Below are positions 1 through 7,684 of a DNA stretch of 27,776 nucleotides, piece by piece. The position numbers and the translations under genes were made by a program. Numbering within the stretch: position 1 is the stretch's first letter; every line of letters begins with the position of its first letter. This DNA comes from an uncultured Bacteroidota bacterium (GTDB taxonomy: Bacteria; Bacteroidota; Bacteroidia; Bacteroidales; CAIWKO01), in NCBI GenBank assembly GCA_937934705.1, contig CALGYY010000020.1:1-27776 (forward strand), in the 5' to 3' direction. The notes beneath the pieces are model-generated. The model was not told the origin of the DNA. It searched no databases and saw nothing but the letters and a program-made list of their open reading frames with translations.

Positions 1-2492
1 CGGCACAGAGCAGCAATGTGTTCAGCGGACTTGCAGCCGGTAATTATGTGGTGACGGTCATTGACGCCAACAACTGCAGAGTAAATACTCAAACAGTAAC
101 GATCAGCAATCCCGGAAAAATCCTGGCTGAATTACAGTCCACACCGCAGGTGAGCTGCAACGGCGCTTCTGATGGAAAGATTGTGGTACTGGCTCAGGGA
201 GGAACAGGTAGTCTGACCTATAGCCTGAACGGTGGTCCTGCTCAGTCGTCAAACATCTTCGACGGACTGACAGCCGGCAATTATGTGATCACCGTGTACG
301 ATGCCAATCAATGCAGCATTACGCTGGAAGCAGTGACTATTGCTGAACCGCAGGTCTTGCAGGCGTCTGCCCAGGGGACCTCACAGGTCAGCTGCTTCAA
401 CGCTGAGGACGGTAAAATAACAGTGTTGGCCAGTGGCGGCACCGGAGCATACACCTACAGCCTGAATGGCGGCCCGGTACAGTCATCGAATTTCTTTAAT
501 GATCTGGCTGCCGGAAGCTATACCATTACCGTTTACGATGCCAACAATTGCATGGTTTCCACCAACGCAGTGAACATACTTAATCCCGCTCAGCTCACCG
601 CCAGCGCCCAGGGTTCTGCCCAGGTCAGCTGCTACAATGCTGAAGACGGACAAATCACGGTGACTGCCAATGGCGGCACCGGAGATTACACTTACAGCCT
701 CAACGGCGGACCCGCACAGAGCAGCAATGTGTTCAGCGGACTTGTTGCCGGAACATACAATGTGATGGTGTACGATGCTAATGGATGTTATACCGGTACC
801 AGTGCCATTATGATCAATAATCCTGAGCGGCTGTTCGTGTCGGTTCAGGCCTCTGAGCAGGTCAGCTGTCACGATGCTGAAGATGCCCAGATCGTGATCA
901 CCGCAACCGGCGGCACCGGGATATATACTTACACCCTCAACGGATCACAGCCTCAGGGCTCAAACATTTACAGCAATCTTTCCTCTGGCACTTATTATGT
1001 GCAGGTTTATGATGCCAATGGTTGCCAGGCAGGAACTGAATCAGTGCTGATTGCGAATCCTGAACCTCTGAGCATCAGTCTTCAGGCTTCACCCCAGGTG
1101 AGCTGTCACAATGCACAGGACGGACAGATCATTGTGAATGCAGACGGAGGAACCGGCGTTTACAGTTATGTTCTGAATGGCGGGCCGGATCAGAGTTCTA
1201 ATGTATTCAGCAATCTGTCTTCAGGAAATTACAGCATCATGGTTTACGATGCCAATCAGTGTGCGGTCAGCTCTCAGGAGCTTATGATTGCCAATCCGGA
1301 TGCCATCAGTGTAAATGCAATGATTACATCCGAGCTCAGGTGCAACAATGGTGACGATGGTCAGATTGACGTGATTGCCACCGGTGGTACAGGTACCCTG
1401 CTTTATTCTCTGAATGGCGGGCCCCTGCAGTCATCAGCCAGCTTCTACAACCTTGCTTCCGGATACTATGTGATCAACGTGGTGGATGAAAACAACTGCT
1501 CGGCACAGACAGCACTGGCCATTGAAAACCCGGAGAAACTTGTGGTCAGCTACGATGTGGTTTGCAGCGAAGGACGTCCCGGAATCGTGATCCATGTGGA
1601 AGGTGGTATAGGTCCATATTCCTACTCGATTGATGGCGGACAAACCTGGCAGAACAGCAATGTGTTTTCTGAACTGGCTGCCGGAACAACGATCTATGTT
1701 GTTGTGGGTGACAGCCGTTTCTGTAGCGTCGGACCCATCGAGCTTCCGGTTAACGATTTGAATACTCTGAACGCATCGGTCAGCATTATCTCAGGAAATT
1801 CCTGCTATGGCGCCAATGATGCAGTGATTCAGATTAACTCTACCGGCGGCGTTCAGCCTTACAGCTTTGCACTTGATCAGGTGAATTACTCAGGCAACAA
1901 CATTTTTGAAAACATTGGCGCCGGATCACATGTTGCCTTTGTTCAGGATGCCAATGCCTGTCCGGTGAATGTTCAGTTTGAGATTGAAGCCGCAGAAGAG
2001 CTGAAGGCGCAGGTGGTATCCATCAGCCCGGCAGATTGCGGTGGTAAGGAAGAAGGTGCAGTAGAGATCAGTGTAAGCGGTGGAAGCGCCCCTTATAACT
2101 TCTTCTGGTCCAACGGCGAAAGCGGCCCGGCGATCAGTGGTCTGGATGCCGGAGTTTATGTGCTCAGCGTGACGGATGATAACAACTGCGAACTGAAGTA
2201 CCCCATCGAGATCATTCCCGGTGAGAATACTGAGGCCCTTGACCTGAATAATGTCTTCTCTCCCAATGGTGACGGGATCAACGACACCTGGGTGATCGGC
2301 AACCTGACCCTCTATCCGGAAAACGAACTCGTGGTTCTGAACCGCTGGGGGAACGAGGTTTATACCCAGAAGACTTATAACAACGACTGGGATGGCAGCC
2401 AGTTGCTGGATGGTACCTATTTCTACATCCTTAAGGTGACCATGTGCGGCGAGCGCCAGACATACAACGGTTACGTAACCATCGTACGCTAA
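1..2492 (+). CDS. SprB-repeat cell-surface protein with T9SS type B sorting domain (5' partial)
   Basis: The frame is open from the window edge, so the start lies upstream and only the last ~830 residues are visible. It is a tandem array of ~77-80-residue units of the SprB-repeat type. Each has the pattern VSC-N-DG, GGTG-YTYSLNGGP-QSSN-F, L-AG-Y-V-VYDAN-C. I count one partial, six clear (starting near VSC/LRC) and about three divergent units. The last ~80 residues, from NVFSPNGDGIND through NRWGNEVY and WDG to the terminal VTIVR, match the gliding-motility-associated C-terminal domain (T9SS type B signal). By family knowledge such proteins cross the outer membrane by T9SS and act as surface adhesins. 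The downstream porP/sprF-like gene starts 29 bp after the stop, an sprB-sprF-like arrangement. Adhesion or gliding as the role is inference. Confidence 0.93.
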   Translation, partial: AQSSNVFSGLAAGNYVVTVIDANNCRVNTQTVTISNPGKILAELQSTPQVSCNGASDGKIVVLAQGGTGSLTYSLNGGPAQSSNIFDGLTAGNYVITVYDANQCSITLEAVTIAEPQVLQASAQGTSQVSCFNAEDGKITVLASGGTGAYTYSLNGGPVQSSNFFNDLAAGSYTITVYDANNCMVSTNAVNILNPAQLTASAQGSAQVSCYNAEDGQITVTANGGTGDYTYSLNGGPAQSSNVFSGLVAGTYNVMVYDANGCYTGTSAIMINNPERLFVSVQASEQVSCHDAEDAQIVITATGGTGIYTYTLNGSQPQGSNIYSNLSSGTYYVQVYDANGCQAGTESVLIANPEPLSISLQASPQVSCHNAQDGQIIVNADGGTGVYSYVLNGGPDQSSNVFSNLSSGNYSIMVYDANQCAVSSQELMIANPDAISVNAMITSELRCNNGDDGQIDVIATGGTGTLLYSLNGGPLQSSASFYNLASGYYVINVVDENNCSAQTALAIENPEKLVVSYDVVCSEGRPGIVIHVEGGIGPYSYSIDGGQTWQNSNVFSELAAGTTIYVVVGDSRFCSVGPIELPVNDLNTLNASVSIISGNSCYGANDAVIQINSTGGVQPYSFALDQVNYSGNNIFENIGAGSHVAFVQDANACPVNVQFEIEAAEELKAQVVSISPADCGGKEEGAVEISVSGGSAPYNFFWSNGESGPAISGLDAGVYVLSVTDDNNCELKYPIEIIPGENTEALDLNNVFSPNGDGINDTWVIGNLTLYPENELVVLNRWGNEVYTQKTYNNDWDGSQLLDGTYFYILKVTMCGERQTYNGYVTIVR

Positions 2493-2521
2493 TTCAAATC
2501 AATCTCAAAACACGAATCACA

Positions 2522-3475
2522 ATGAAAACAATCATAAAAATCCTGCTCTTTCTGTTCATCGGAACACCTCTGATGGCACAACAGAATGCTTACTTCAACC
2601 AGTATATTTTCAGTGAACTCATCATTAACCCTGCCTACGCAGGGACCAAGGAGATGATCAACCTGAACGGAATTTTTTCCACCCAATGGACCGGTTTCAA
2701 CGGTGCACCATCCACGCAGACTTTGAGCGTGGATGGCGCAGTCACCGAGAATATCGGTCTGGGCCTTCACCTTACCAATGATATGGTGGGCGCTCAGATG
2801 CAGCAAAGTATGTTCGGCAGCTATGCTTATAAGATCCGCCTGAGCGATAAGTTCAGATTGTCGCTGGGTCTGGCTGTCGGCGCTTCTTATATCACGCTTG
2901 ACGGATCTAAGCTGAATGCTGATAATCCCGATGACCCCGCGGTGCCTGTCACCAACCAGAGCGCACTGAAATTCGATTCCAAGGCCGGTTTATTTCTTTA
3001 CAGCGACCGCTTCTATGCAGGATTCTCAGTGTCGGACCTGCTGGGCAATGCCATTAAAACAAAAAACGCCCTGCTCACCAACCAGTCGCAGCATTATTAT
3101 CTGACCGCCGGCTATGTGGTGGACCTCGGCAAGAAGGCGAAATTCAAGCCCAGTTTCCTCTGGAAAGATGATTTCCGCTCACCCACAACCTTCGATATCA
3201 ATGCCATGTTCCTCTTCTGGGATCGTTTCTGGCTGGGCAGCAGCGTGCGTTTCGGTGCCAGTATCTTTAATACTGATGACCTCGACAACACCCTGCGTAA
3301 CCGCAATGCCATGATTTTCATGACCGATTGGAACATCACAGACAATTTCAGGCTCGGATATGCCTACACCTTGTCGATGACGGCCCTGAAGGATTACGGC
3401 GGTCACGAAATCCACATAGGGTACTATGTGCCGACCAAGTCGACCCCTAAAATGAAAACCCCGAGGTATTTCTAA
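2522..3475 (+). CDS. porP: PorP/SprF family type IX secretion outer-membrane protein
   Basis: The 317-residue protein begins with a signal peptide (MKTIIKILLFLFIGTPLMAQ) followed by QNAYFNQYIFSELIINPAYAG, the typical start of PorP/SprF proteins. The rest alternates short amphipathic beta strands rich in Gly and aromatics, as expected of an outer-membrane beta barrel. The 2522 start is chosen because it gives the signal peptide; upstream in-frame starts would extend into the preceding gene. Family members are needed for secretion or surface attachment of type B sorting-domain substrates; in Flavobacterium johnsoniae SprF serves SprB. Its place directly behind an SprB-type substrate suggests a dedicated partner. 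The symbol denotes the family, not orthology to the core PorP. Confidence 0.92.
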   Translation: MKTIIKILLFLFIGTPLMAQQNAYFNQYIFSELIINPAYAGTKEMINLNGIFSTQWTGFNGAPSTQTLSVDGAVTENIGLGLHLTNDMVGAQMQQSMFGSYAYKIRLSDKFRLSLGLAVGASYITLDGSKLNADNPDDPAVPVTNQSALKFDSKAGLFLYSDRFYAGFSVSDLLGNAIKTKNALLTNQSQHYYLTAGYVVDLGKKAKFKPSFLWKDDFRSPTTFDINAMFLFWDRFWLGSSVRFGASIFNTDDLDNTLRNRNAMIFMTDWNITDNFRLGYAYTLSMTALKDYGGHEIHIGYYVPTKSTPKMKTPRYF

Positions 3476-3505
3476 TCATGATCAATTACCAAAAACAGAC
3501 AGACA

Positions 3506-5485
3506 ATGAAAACATTATATAAAATTCTGTACATCATGGCCGTTCTGCTTCCCGGACTGGCAGTTGTACCCGGTGCGTACGGACAGAGCAGTCTGCAAAA
3601 GGCCAGGGCCTCCATGGAGAACTTCGATTATGCTGATGCGGCCCGTTATTACGAGAAGCACTTCAGCGTAAACCCGGTGCAGACCGATCAGGCCCGTGAG
3701 CTGGCCGAGGTTTATATTCAGATGAATGATACCCGTTCCGCCGAAACATGGTATGCCCGCGTGGTGGAGTCTGACAGCCGCACCGCGGAAGATGTGCTGC
3801 GCTACGCACATATCCTGAAATCACAGGGGCGATATGGCGACGCTATTCTTCAGTATGAGCACTATGCGGCGATTAAGCCTGAAGCACGTGAAGAGGCTGT
3901 ATCTTATGTGATCGAATCCCTGCGTTCGCAGGAATGGATGGCCAACCCGACATTTTTTGAGGTCTGGAATGAAAGCCGCTTCAATACTGAATTCTCTGAT
4001 TTCGGTCTGATGCCTTTTCAGAATGGTTATGTGCTGACCTCCGATCGTAAGCTGGCCGGAAAGTATTATCCTGAGCAGGAAATCTATGGCTGGACAGGAA
4101 ATCCCTATCTGAAGCTTTACCGCTTTGCCGGAGAGAATGAAAGTGGCTACCAGGTGATGGAGGGATTGAACAACACCTATCATAACGGGCCCGGAACTTT
4201 TGACCGTGAAAGCAAAAGGATTTATTTCACCCGCACAAAAATGATCCGCACCAGGATTAAACCGGTGAACAGTGATCCCACAAGCTGGTACGATCTGGCT
4301 CAGAAAGTCGATTATGTGATGCGGCTCGAAGTTTATTCAGCATCATTCAATGGCTCCGGATGGGAAGATGTGAAGCCGTTTGAGCACAACCTTGCGGATG
4401 AGTACAGTGTGGGGCACCCGGCACTTTCACCCGACGGCAAGACCCTGTACTATGTCTCAGATATGCCCGGGGGTTATGGCGATGCAGATATTTATTATTC
4501 CACACTTCTTGACGACGGAAGCTGGAGCGACCCCCGCAATGCCGGTCCAGATATCAATACATCGGGCAAGGAAGTTTTTCCCTTCGTTTCTCCTGATGGA
4601 ACCCTTTATTTCAGCAGTGACGGACATCCGGGCATGGGTGGTCTTGACCTGTTCAGAGCGGAAGGGAACCGGGACCGCTGGAGTATTCCGGAAAATCTGA
4701 AATACCCGATCAACAGTCCGGCAGATGATTTCTCTTTGCTGACTGATGAGAGCGGACAAGCCGGCTACATTTCCTCCAACAGAAGCGGAGGTGCAGGACT
4801 GGATGATATTTACGGTTTCCGCTGGGCACCGCCGACCCGACTGGTGCTTGAAGTTAAAACCTTCGAACGACTGGACGACGGCACACTGCTTCCTTTGCCT
4901 TCGGTAGAGGTGAGTGCAGTCGACATCAGCGATCAGACCAATATGGCTTTGTTTACCGGTGACGATGGCAGCGCACTGGCCGTGGCCCGATGCAATACGG
5001 GCTATGATATAAAGGGTAGCCGCGAGGGTTATTACGCCAATCAGGTCAGCATCACCACACCGGTGTGCCAGACCAGGAACGATACCGTTTTTGCGGAACT
5101 GGTTTTCGACAAGATCGTGGTCAACAAACCCATCGTTCTCGAAAACATCTATTATGATTTCGATAAGTGGAACATTCGTCCCGATGCGGCCATCGAACTC
5201 AATAAGCTGGTGAAGATCCTCAGCGACAACCCGCAGATCAGCGTTGAACTGGGTTCCCACACCGATGCCAGAGGAACAAAGGACTACAACGAGCAGTTGT
5301 CGCAGAAACGTGCCGAGTCTGCCGTAGCCTATATAATTTCAAAGGGTATTGATCCTGAAAGGATTACCGCAAAAGGCTATGGTGAGAACGTCCCGGTGAA
5401 TGGCTGTGTGGACGGGGTAAACTGTGATGACGAATCCCATCAGATGAACCGCAGAACCGAATTTAAGGTAACACGTATCAACTGA
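3506..5485 (+). CDS. porE: PorE-like OmpA family protein (TPR, beta-propeller, regulatory-like domain, OmpA C-terminus)
   Basis: A 659-residue protein with a signal peptide (cleavage likely after AYG, before QSS). Domains in order: TPR-like helices at roughly residues 30-135, PD40/WD40-like propeller blades at ~270-440 (LSPDGKTLYYVSD; VSPDGTLYFSSD; GYISSNRSGGAGLDDIYGF), a beta-sandwich resembling a carboxypeptidase regulatory domain at ~450-530, and an OmpA-like peptidoglycan-binding domain at ~540-657 (YYDFDKWNIRPDA; GSHTDARG; NRRTEFKV). This order matches PorE of Porphyromonas gingivalis, which anchors T9SS components to peptidoglycan. The gene follows the PorP/SprF gene by 30 bp and is followed by a terminator, so it should be the last gene of the operon. 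PorE-like paralogs are common in Bacteroidota, so it may be an accessory version rather than the core one. Confidence 0.88.
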   Translation: MKTLYKILYIMAVLLPGLAVVPGAYGQSSLQKARASMENFDYADAARYYEKHFSVNPVQTDQARELAEVYIQMNDTRSAETWYARVVESDSRTAEDVLRYAHILKSQGRYGDAILQYEHYAAIKPEAREEAVSYVIESLRSQEWMANPTFFEVWNESRFNTEFSDFGLMPFQNGYVLTSDRKLAGKYYPEQEIYGWTGNPYLKLYRFAGENESGYQVMEGLNNTYHNGPGTFDRESKRIYFTRTKMIRTRIKPVNSDPTSWYDLAQKVDYVMRLEVYSASFNGSGWEDVKPFEHNLADEYSVGHPALSPDGKTLYYVSDMPGGYGDADIYYSTLLDDGSWSDPRNAGPDINTSGKEVFPFVSPDGTLYFSSDGHPGMGGLDLFRAEGNRDRWSIPENLKYPINSPADDFSLLTDESGQAGYISSNRSGGAGLDDIYGFRWAPPTRLVLEVKTFERLDDGTLLPLPSVEVSAVDISDQTNMALFTGDDGSALAVARCNTGYDIKGSREGYYANQVSITTPVCQTRNDTVFAELVFDKIVVNKPIVLENIYYDFDKWNIRPDAAIELNKLVKILSDNPQISVELGSHTDARGTKDYNEQLSQKRAESAVAYIISKGIDPERITAKGYGENVPVNGCVDGVNCDDESHQMNRRTEFKVTRIN

Positions 5486-5497
5486 GAAATTTTTTTC

Positions 5498-5533
5498 AAA
5501 AAAAAGGGGAGATTTTTTCTCCCCCTTTTTTTA
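5498..5533 (+). terminator. Rho-independent terminator after the porE-like gene
   Basis: An A-run leads into GGGGAGA, a T-rich loop, TCTCCCC and a run of T. The stem can extend through A:T pairs on both sides. It begins 12 bp after the stop codon and closes the adhesin-porP-porE cluster. Confidence 0.85.
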
Positions 5534-5732
5534 CAGAATTGTATTAAGAAAAACAGACTATAAACATATTGCAGACATCTTATATAAAAAGAATGAAAGG
5601 TATTTCGGAGGTGAAACACCGGTTTTTTTAACGGGAATAAAAGAATGATTTATAAATATAATAATATAATCACTATTAAGTGCCAGAATATTTTTTTTGA
5701 GTAAAAAGTCTTAGCAGTTGTTAAATAGTCTA

Positions 5733-5740
5733 TATATTTG
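5733..5740 (+). promoter_or_regulatory. Candidate -7 element TATATTTG upstream of the ArsR-type gene
   Basis: The site matches the Bacteroidota -7 consensus TAnnTTTG exactly and lies in a ~260-bp AT-rich gap. I see no convincing TTTG at the -33 spacing. Its last base is 7 nt from the ATG at 5748, which would give an essentially leaderless transcript, or a very short leader if translation starts at 5760. Within the gap I see only the terminator and this element. Confidence 0.55.
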
Positions 5741-5747
5741 CAAAAAA

Positions 5748-6059
5748 ATGAACAATCCGATGAAAACTAAAAAGACTGAACTGGATCCTGCGAGGATCGA
5801 AAGATGTGCTGACTATTTCCGTACGCTGTCTCATCCGATGCGTTTGAAAGTGCTTGACATTCTGGCCAAAGGACCGAAATGTGTCGGCGAGATACAGAAG
5901 GCACTGAAAATTGCGCAACCGCCCACTTCTCACCACCTGAAACTGATGGTGAAAATCGGCGTTCTCAACTACAAACGTTCCGGGAAGAACACTTTCTATT
6001 CACTGGTTCCCGGTATTGTTGAGAAAACACAAAAGCTGATCGACCAGATCACCAAATAA
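5748..6059 (+). CDS. ArsR-family winged-helix transcriptional regulator
   Basis: A 103-residue protein with the ArsR helix-turn-helix: FRTLSHPMRLKVLDIL (helix 1-2 region), then CVGEIQKALKIAQPPTSHHLKLM (recognition helix and its support), then a wing near YKRSGKNTFYSL. Size and fold fit the family. Only one Cys is in the region where metal-sensing ArsR proteins carry their CxC motif, so an arsenic or other metal sensor of that type is unlikely. The start could be 5748 (MNNP) or 5760 (MKTK). There is no metal transporter or resistance gene beside it; the next gene converges on it. Target genes cannot be inferred from the neighbourhood. Confidence 0.88.
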   Translation: MNNPMKTKKTELDPARIERCADYFRTLSHPMRLKVLDILAKGPKCVGEIQKALKIAQPPTSHHLKLMVKIGVLNYKRSGKNTFYSLVPGIVEKTQKLIDQITK

Positions 6060-6098
6060 GCAGGCCGCAGGCCTGTGACTTAAGGACCCCCAGGAAGT

Positions 6099-6133
6099 AT
6101 TCCCTGTCAGACGTTCAGCGACTGGCAGGGAAT
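6099..6133. terminator. Hairpin between convergent genes (arsR-like and rsgA)
   Basis: Twelve-base arms ATTCCCTGTCAG and CTGGCAGGGAAT pair with one T-G mismatch around an 11-nt loop. It lies between the stops of two convergent genes, so a bidirectional terminator or RNA-end stabiliser is plausible. There is no T-run, so intrinsic termination is not assured. The rest of the 6060-6187 gap shows only a small CAGGC/GCCTG inverted repeat. Confidence 0.45.
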
Positions 6134-6187
6134 TCGGGTATATAGTGGTGAGGTCGTACGGGGCACTTCAGGCGGAAGAGGCTGAAT

Positions 6188-7120
6188 TCAATCGTAATCC
6201 GTTTCTTCCAGATCCCGCCCCGAGAAAATGTTGAGGTAATTTTCGTAACGCATGGCGCTGATGCTGCCCTCTTCAACGGCCTGCATGACAGCACAACCCG
6301 GCTCGTTGGTATGCGTACAGTTGTGAAAGCGGCAGTCTTTCAGCAGGGCAAACATTTCCGGAAAATAGTGGGTAAGCTCATCCGGATAAAAATCAACGAG
6401 GCCAAATTCTTTAATTCCCGGAGAGTCGATAATATAGCCCCCGGAACTCAGCGGGTGCATCTCTGCAAAAGTCGTGGTGTGGGTCCCCTTGCGGCTGAAC
6501 CCGGAGACCTCTCCGGTTTTAAGCCTGAGCGAAGGTTCAACAGCGTTGATCAGGGCCGATTTTCCGACGCCGGAATGTCCCGCCACCAGGCTTACCTTGT
6601 CCGAAAGGCAATCCCTGAACACGTCCAGATTTTCACCACTGACGGCAGAAACTTCATGACAGGGATAGGGGATGCTTTCGTAAACAGCCCTGAATTCTTC
6701 CTGCAACTCCCGCAAAGGGTCGTCATAAAGATCTGTTTTGTTGAAAAAGATCACTGCGGGAATCTTGTAGGCCTCGGCCGTCACCAGAAAGCGATCGATG
6801 AAACCGCTGGAAGTGCGCGGAAAAGCAAGTGTGACCACCAGTACCAGCTGATCAATATTTGCAGCAAGTATATGGACCGTCTTGGATAATTTGGTTGACC
6901 TGCGGATGATGTAATTTTTCCTTGGAAAGATCGCAGTGATCACCGCTCCCTGACCCGCATCGCCGGGCATGAATTCAACATGGTCACCCACAGCCACCGG
7001 ATTGGTGGCCTTTAAACCCTGTATCCTGAAAACCCCTTTTAAATTGCACGAAACAAGAGTTCCGGCCTCTGTCCGTACCTCATACCAGCTTCCTGTCGAA
7101 CGGACAACGGTGCCTTTCAC
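6188..7120 (-). CDS. rsgA: Ribosome small-subunit-dependent GTPase RsgA
   Basis: A 310-residue circularly permuted GTPase. After an N-terminal OB-like domain (~1-70), the G motifs appear in permuted order: NKTD at ~127-130 (G4), GHSGVGKS at ~181-188 (G1), the Thr-rich KGTHTTT at ~211-217 (G2) and DSPG at ~232-235 (G3). A C-terminal zinc site follows (C263, C268, H270, C276). This is diagnostic of RsgA/YjeQ, which checks and matures the 30S subunit. The start codon is GTG. It lies 6 bp downstream of the cupin gene on the same strand and is probably co-transcribed with it from the 7431-7438 promoter. Confidence 0.96.
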   Translation of the reverse strand: MKGTVVRSTGSWYEVRTEAGTLVSCNLKGVFRIQGLKATNPVAVGDHVEFMPGDAGQGAVITAIFPRKNYIIRRSTKLSKTVHILAANIDQLVLVVTLAFPRTSSGFIDRFLVTAEAYKIPAVIFFNKTDLYDDPLRELQEEFRAVYESIPYPCHEVSAVSGENLDVFRDCLSDKVSLVAGHSGVGKSALINAVEPSLRLKTGEVSGFSRKGTHTTTFAEMHPLSSGGYIIDSPGIKEFGLVDFYPDELTHYFPEMFALLKDCRFHNCTHTNEPGCAVMQAVEEGSISAMRYENYLNIFSGRDLEETDYD

Positions 7121-7126
7121 AAATGA

Positions 7127-7396
7127 TTATTTGAAAAAATAGTGTTTGCGAACATTCTTTCTGATGTCCCACGTGCATTTCAACCCGTCTTCAAAAGTAA
7201 CAAAATCACCGGCAACAAGGGTGAAATTTCCATGATCCGTCTCCACGATCACTTCGCCTTCCAGAAAATAACATTCTTCCACTCCGTCGTATACCCAATC
7301 GAAACGGGAAACCTCCTTTTCCCATATCGGCCACTTGTCGATACCCCGGGCTTTGACCTGTGCATCATCAAGTTTTTCTATAATTACGCTTGGCAT
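7127..7396 (-). CDS. Small cupin-domain protein (Cupin_3/DUF861-like)
   Basis: An 89-residue single-domain cupin. The pattern WPIWEKEVSRFDWVYDGVEE, CYFLEGEVIV, the GDFVTFEDGLKCTWDI stretch and a final HYFF match small Cupin_3 proteins, named after ureidoglycine aminohydrolase-type cupins. The start at 7396 is supported by AGGAG about 5-6 nt upstream; an upstream in-frame ATG at 7444 would run through the candidate promoter. It sits immediately upstream of rsgA. No substrate can be inferred; the enzyme name of the family should not be transferred. Confidence 0.85.
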   Translation of the reverse strand: MPSVIIEKLDDAQVKARGIDKWPIWEKEVSRFDWVYDGVEECYFLEGEVIVETDHGNFTLVAGDFVTFEDGLKCTWDIRKNVRKHYFFK

Positions 7397-7430
7397 AAAT
7401 ACTCCTTTCTGATTTGGGGGATTAGAATAA

Positions 7431-7438
7431 CAAAGGTA
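7431..7438 (-). promoter_or_regulatory. Candidate -7 element TACCTTTG for the cupin-rsgA operon
   Basis: An exact TAnnTTTG match on the minus strand, 34 bp upstream of the cupin ATG, with a Shine-Dalgarno-like AGGAG in the leader. The -33 region is only T-rich. Confidence 0.6.
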
Positions 7439-7684
7439 GAACATTTTTATGAAAAATCCTATATCTCATTGAAAAATAACATATTATTGTTTCCGGTATT
7501 AAAGAACCTTTTTTGTATAAATCTCAATATCTGATACGTTAAAATACTTAATGATTTCCAGATTTCCACACTCAACTCCCTTACTACATTTCACTCATTT
7601 TCACCGGCTAAATAATTAATCTGAATTTGCTTTCGCAGGTATTTTATATTAACTTGCGGCCTGAATTGTAAAAAAAAGAAAACC
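7439..7684. other. AT-rich intergenic region between divergent genes
   Basis: No coding potential, repeat or clear hairpin is visible. It should contain the promoter for the gene at 7685. A weak TGAATTTG at 7622-7629 (one mismatch to TAnnTTTG) is the best candidate I find. Confidence 0.5.

Noticed and set aside
4457..5260. A 267-codon minus-strand open frame opposite the PorE-like gene
   Set aside because: The plus strand here carries clear propeller and OmpA motifs; the antisense frame has no recognisable features.
5748..6059. Arsenic- or metal-responsive ArsR
   Set aside because: The protein lacks the paired Cys in the recognition-helix region, and there is no metal-resistance gene nearby.
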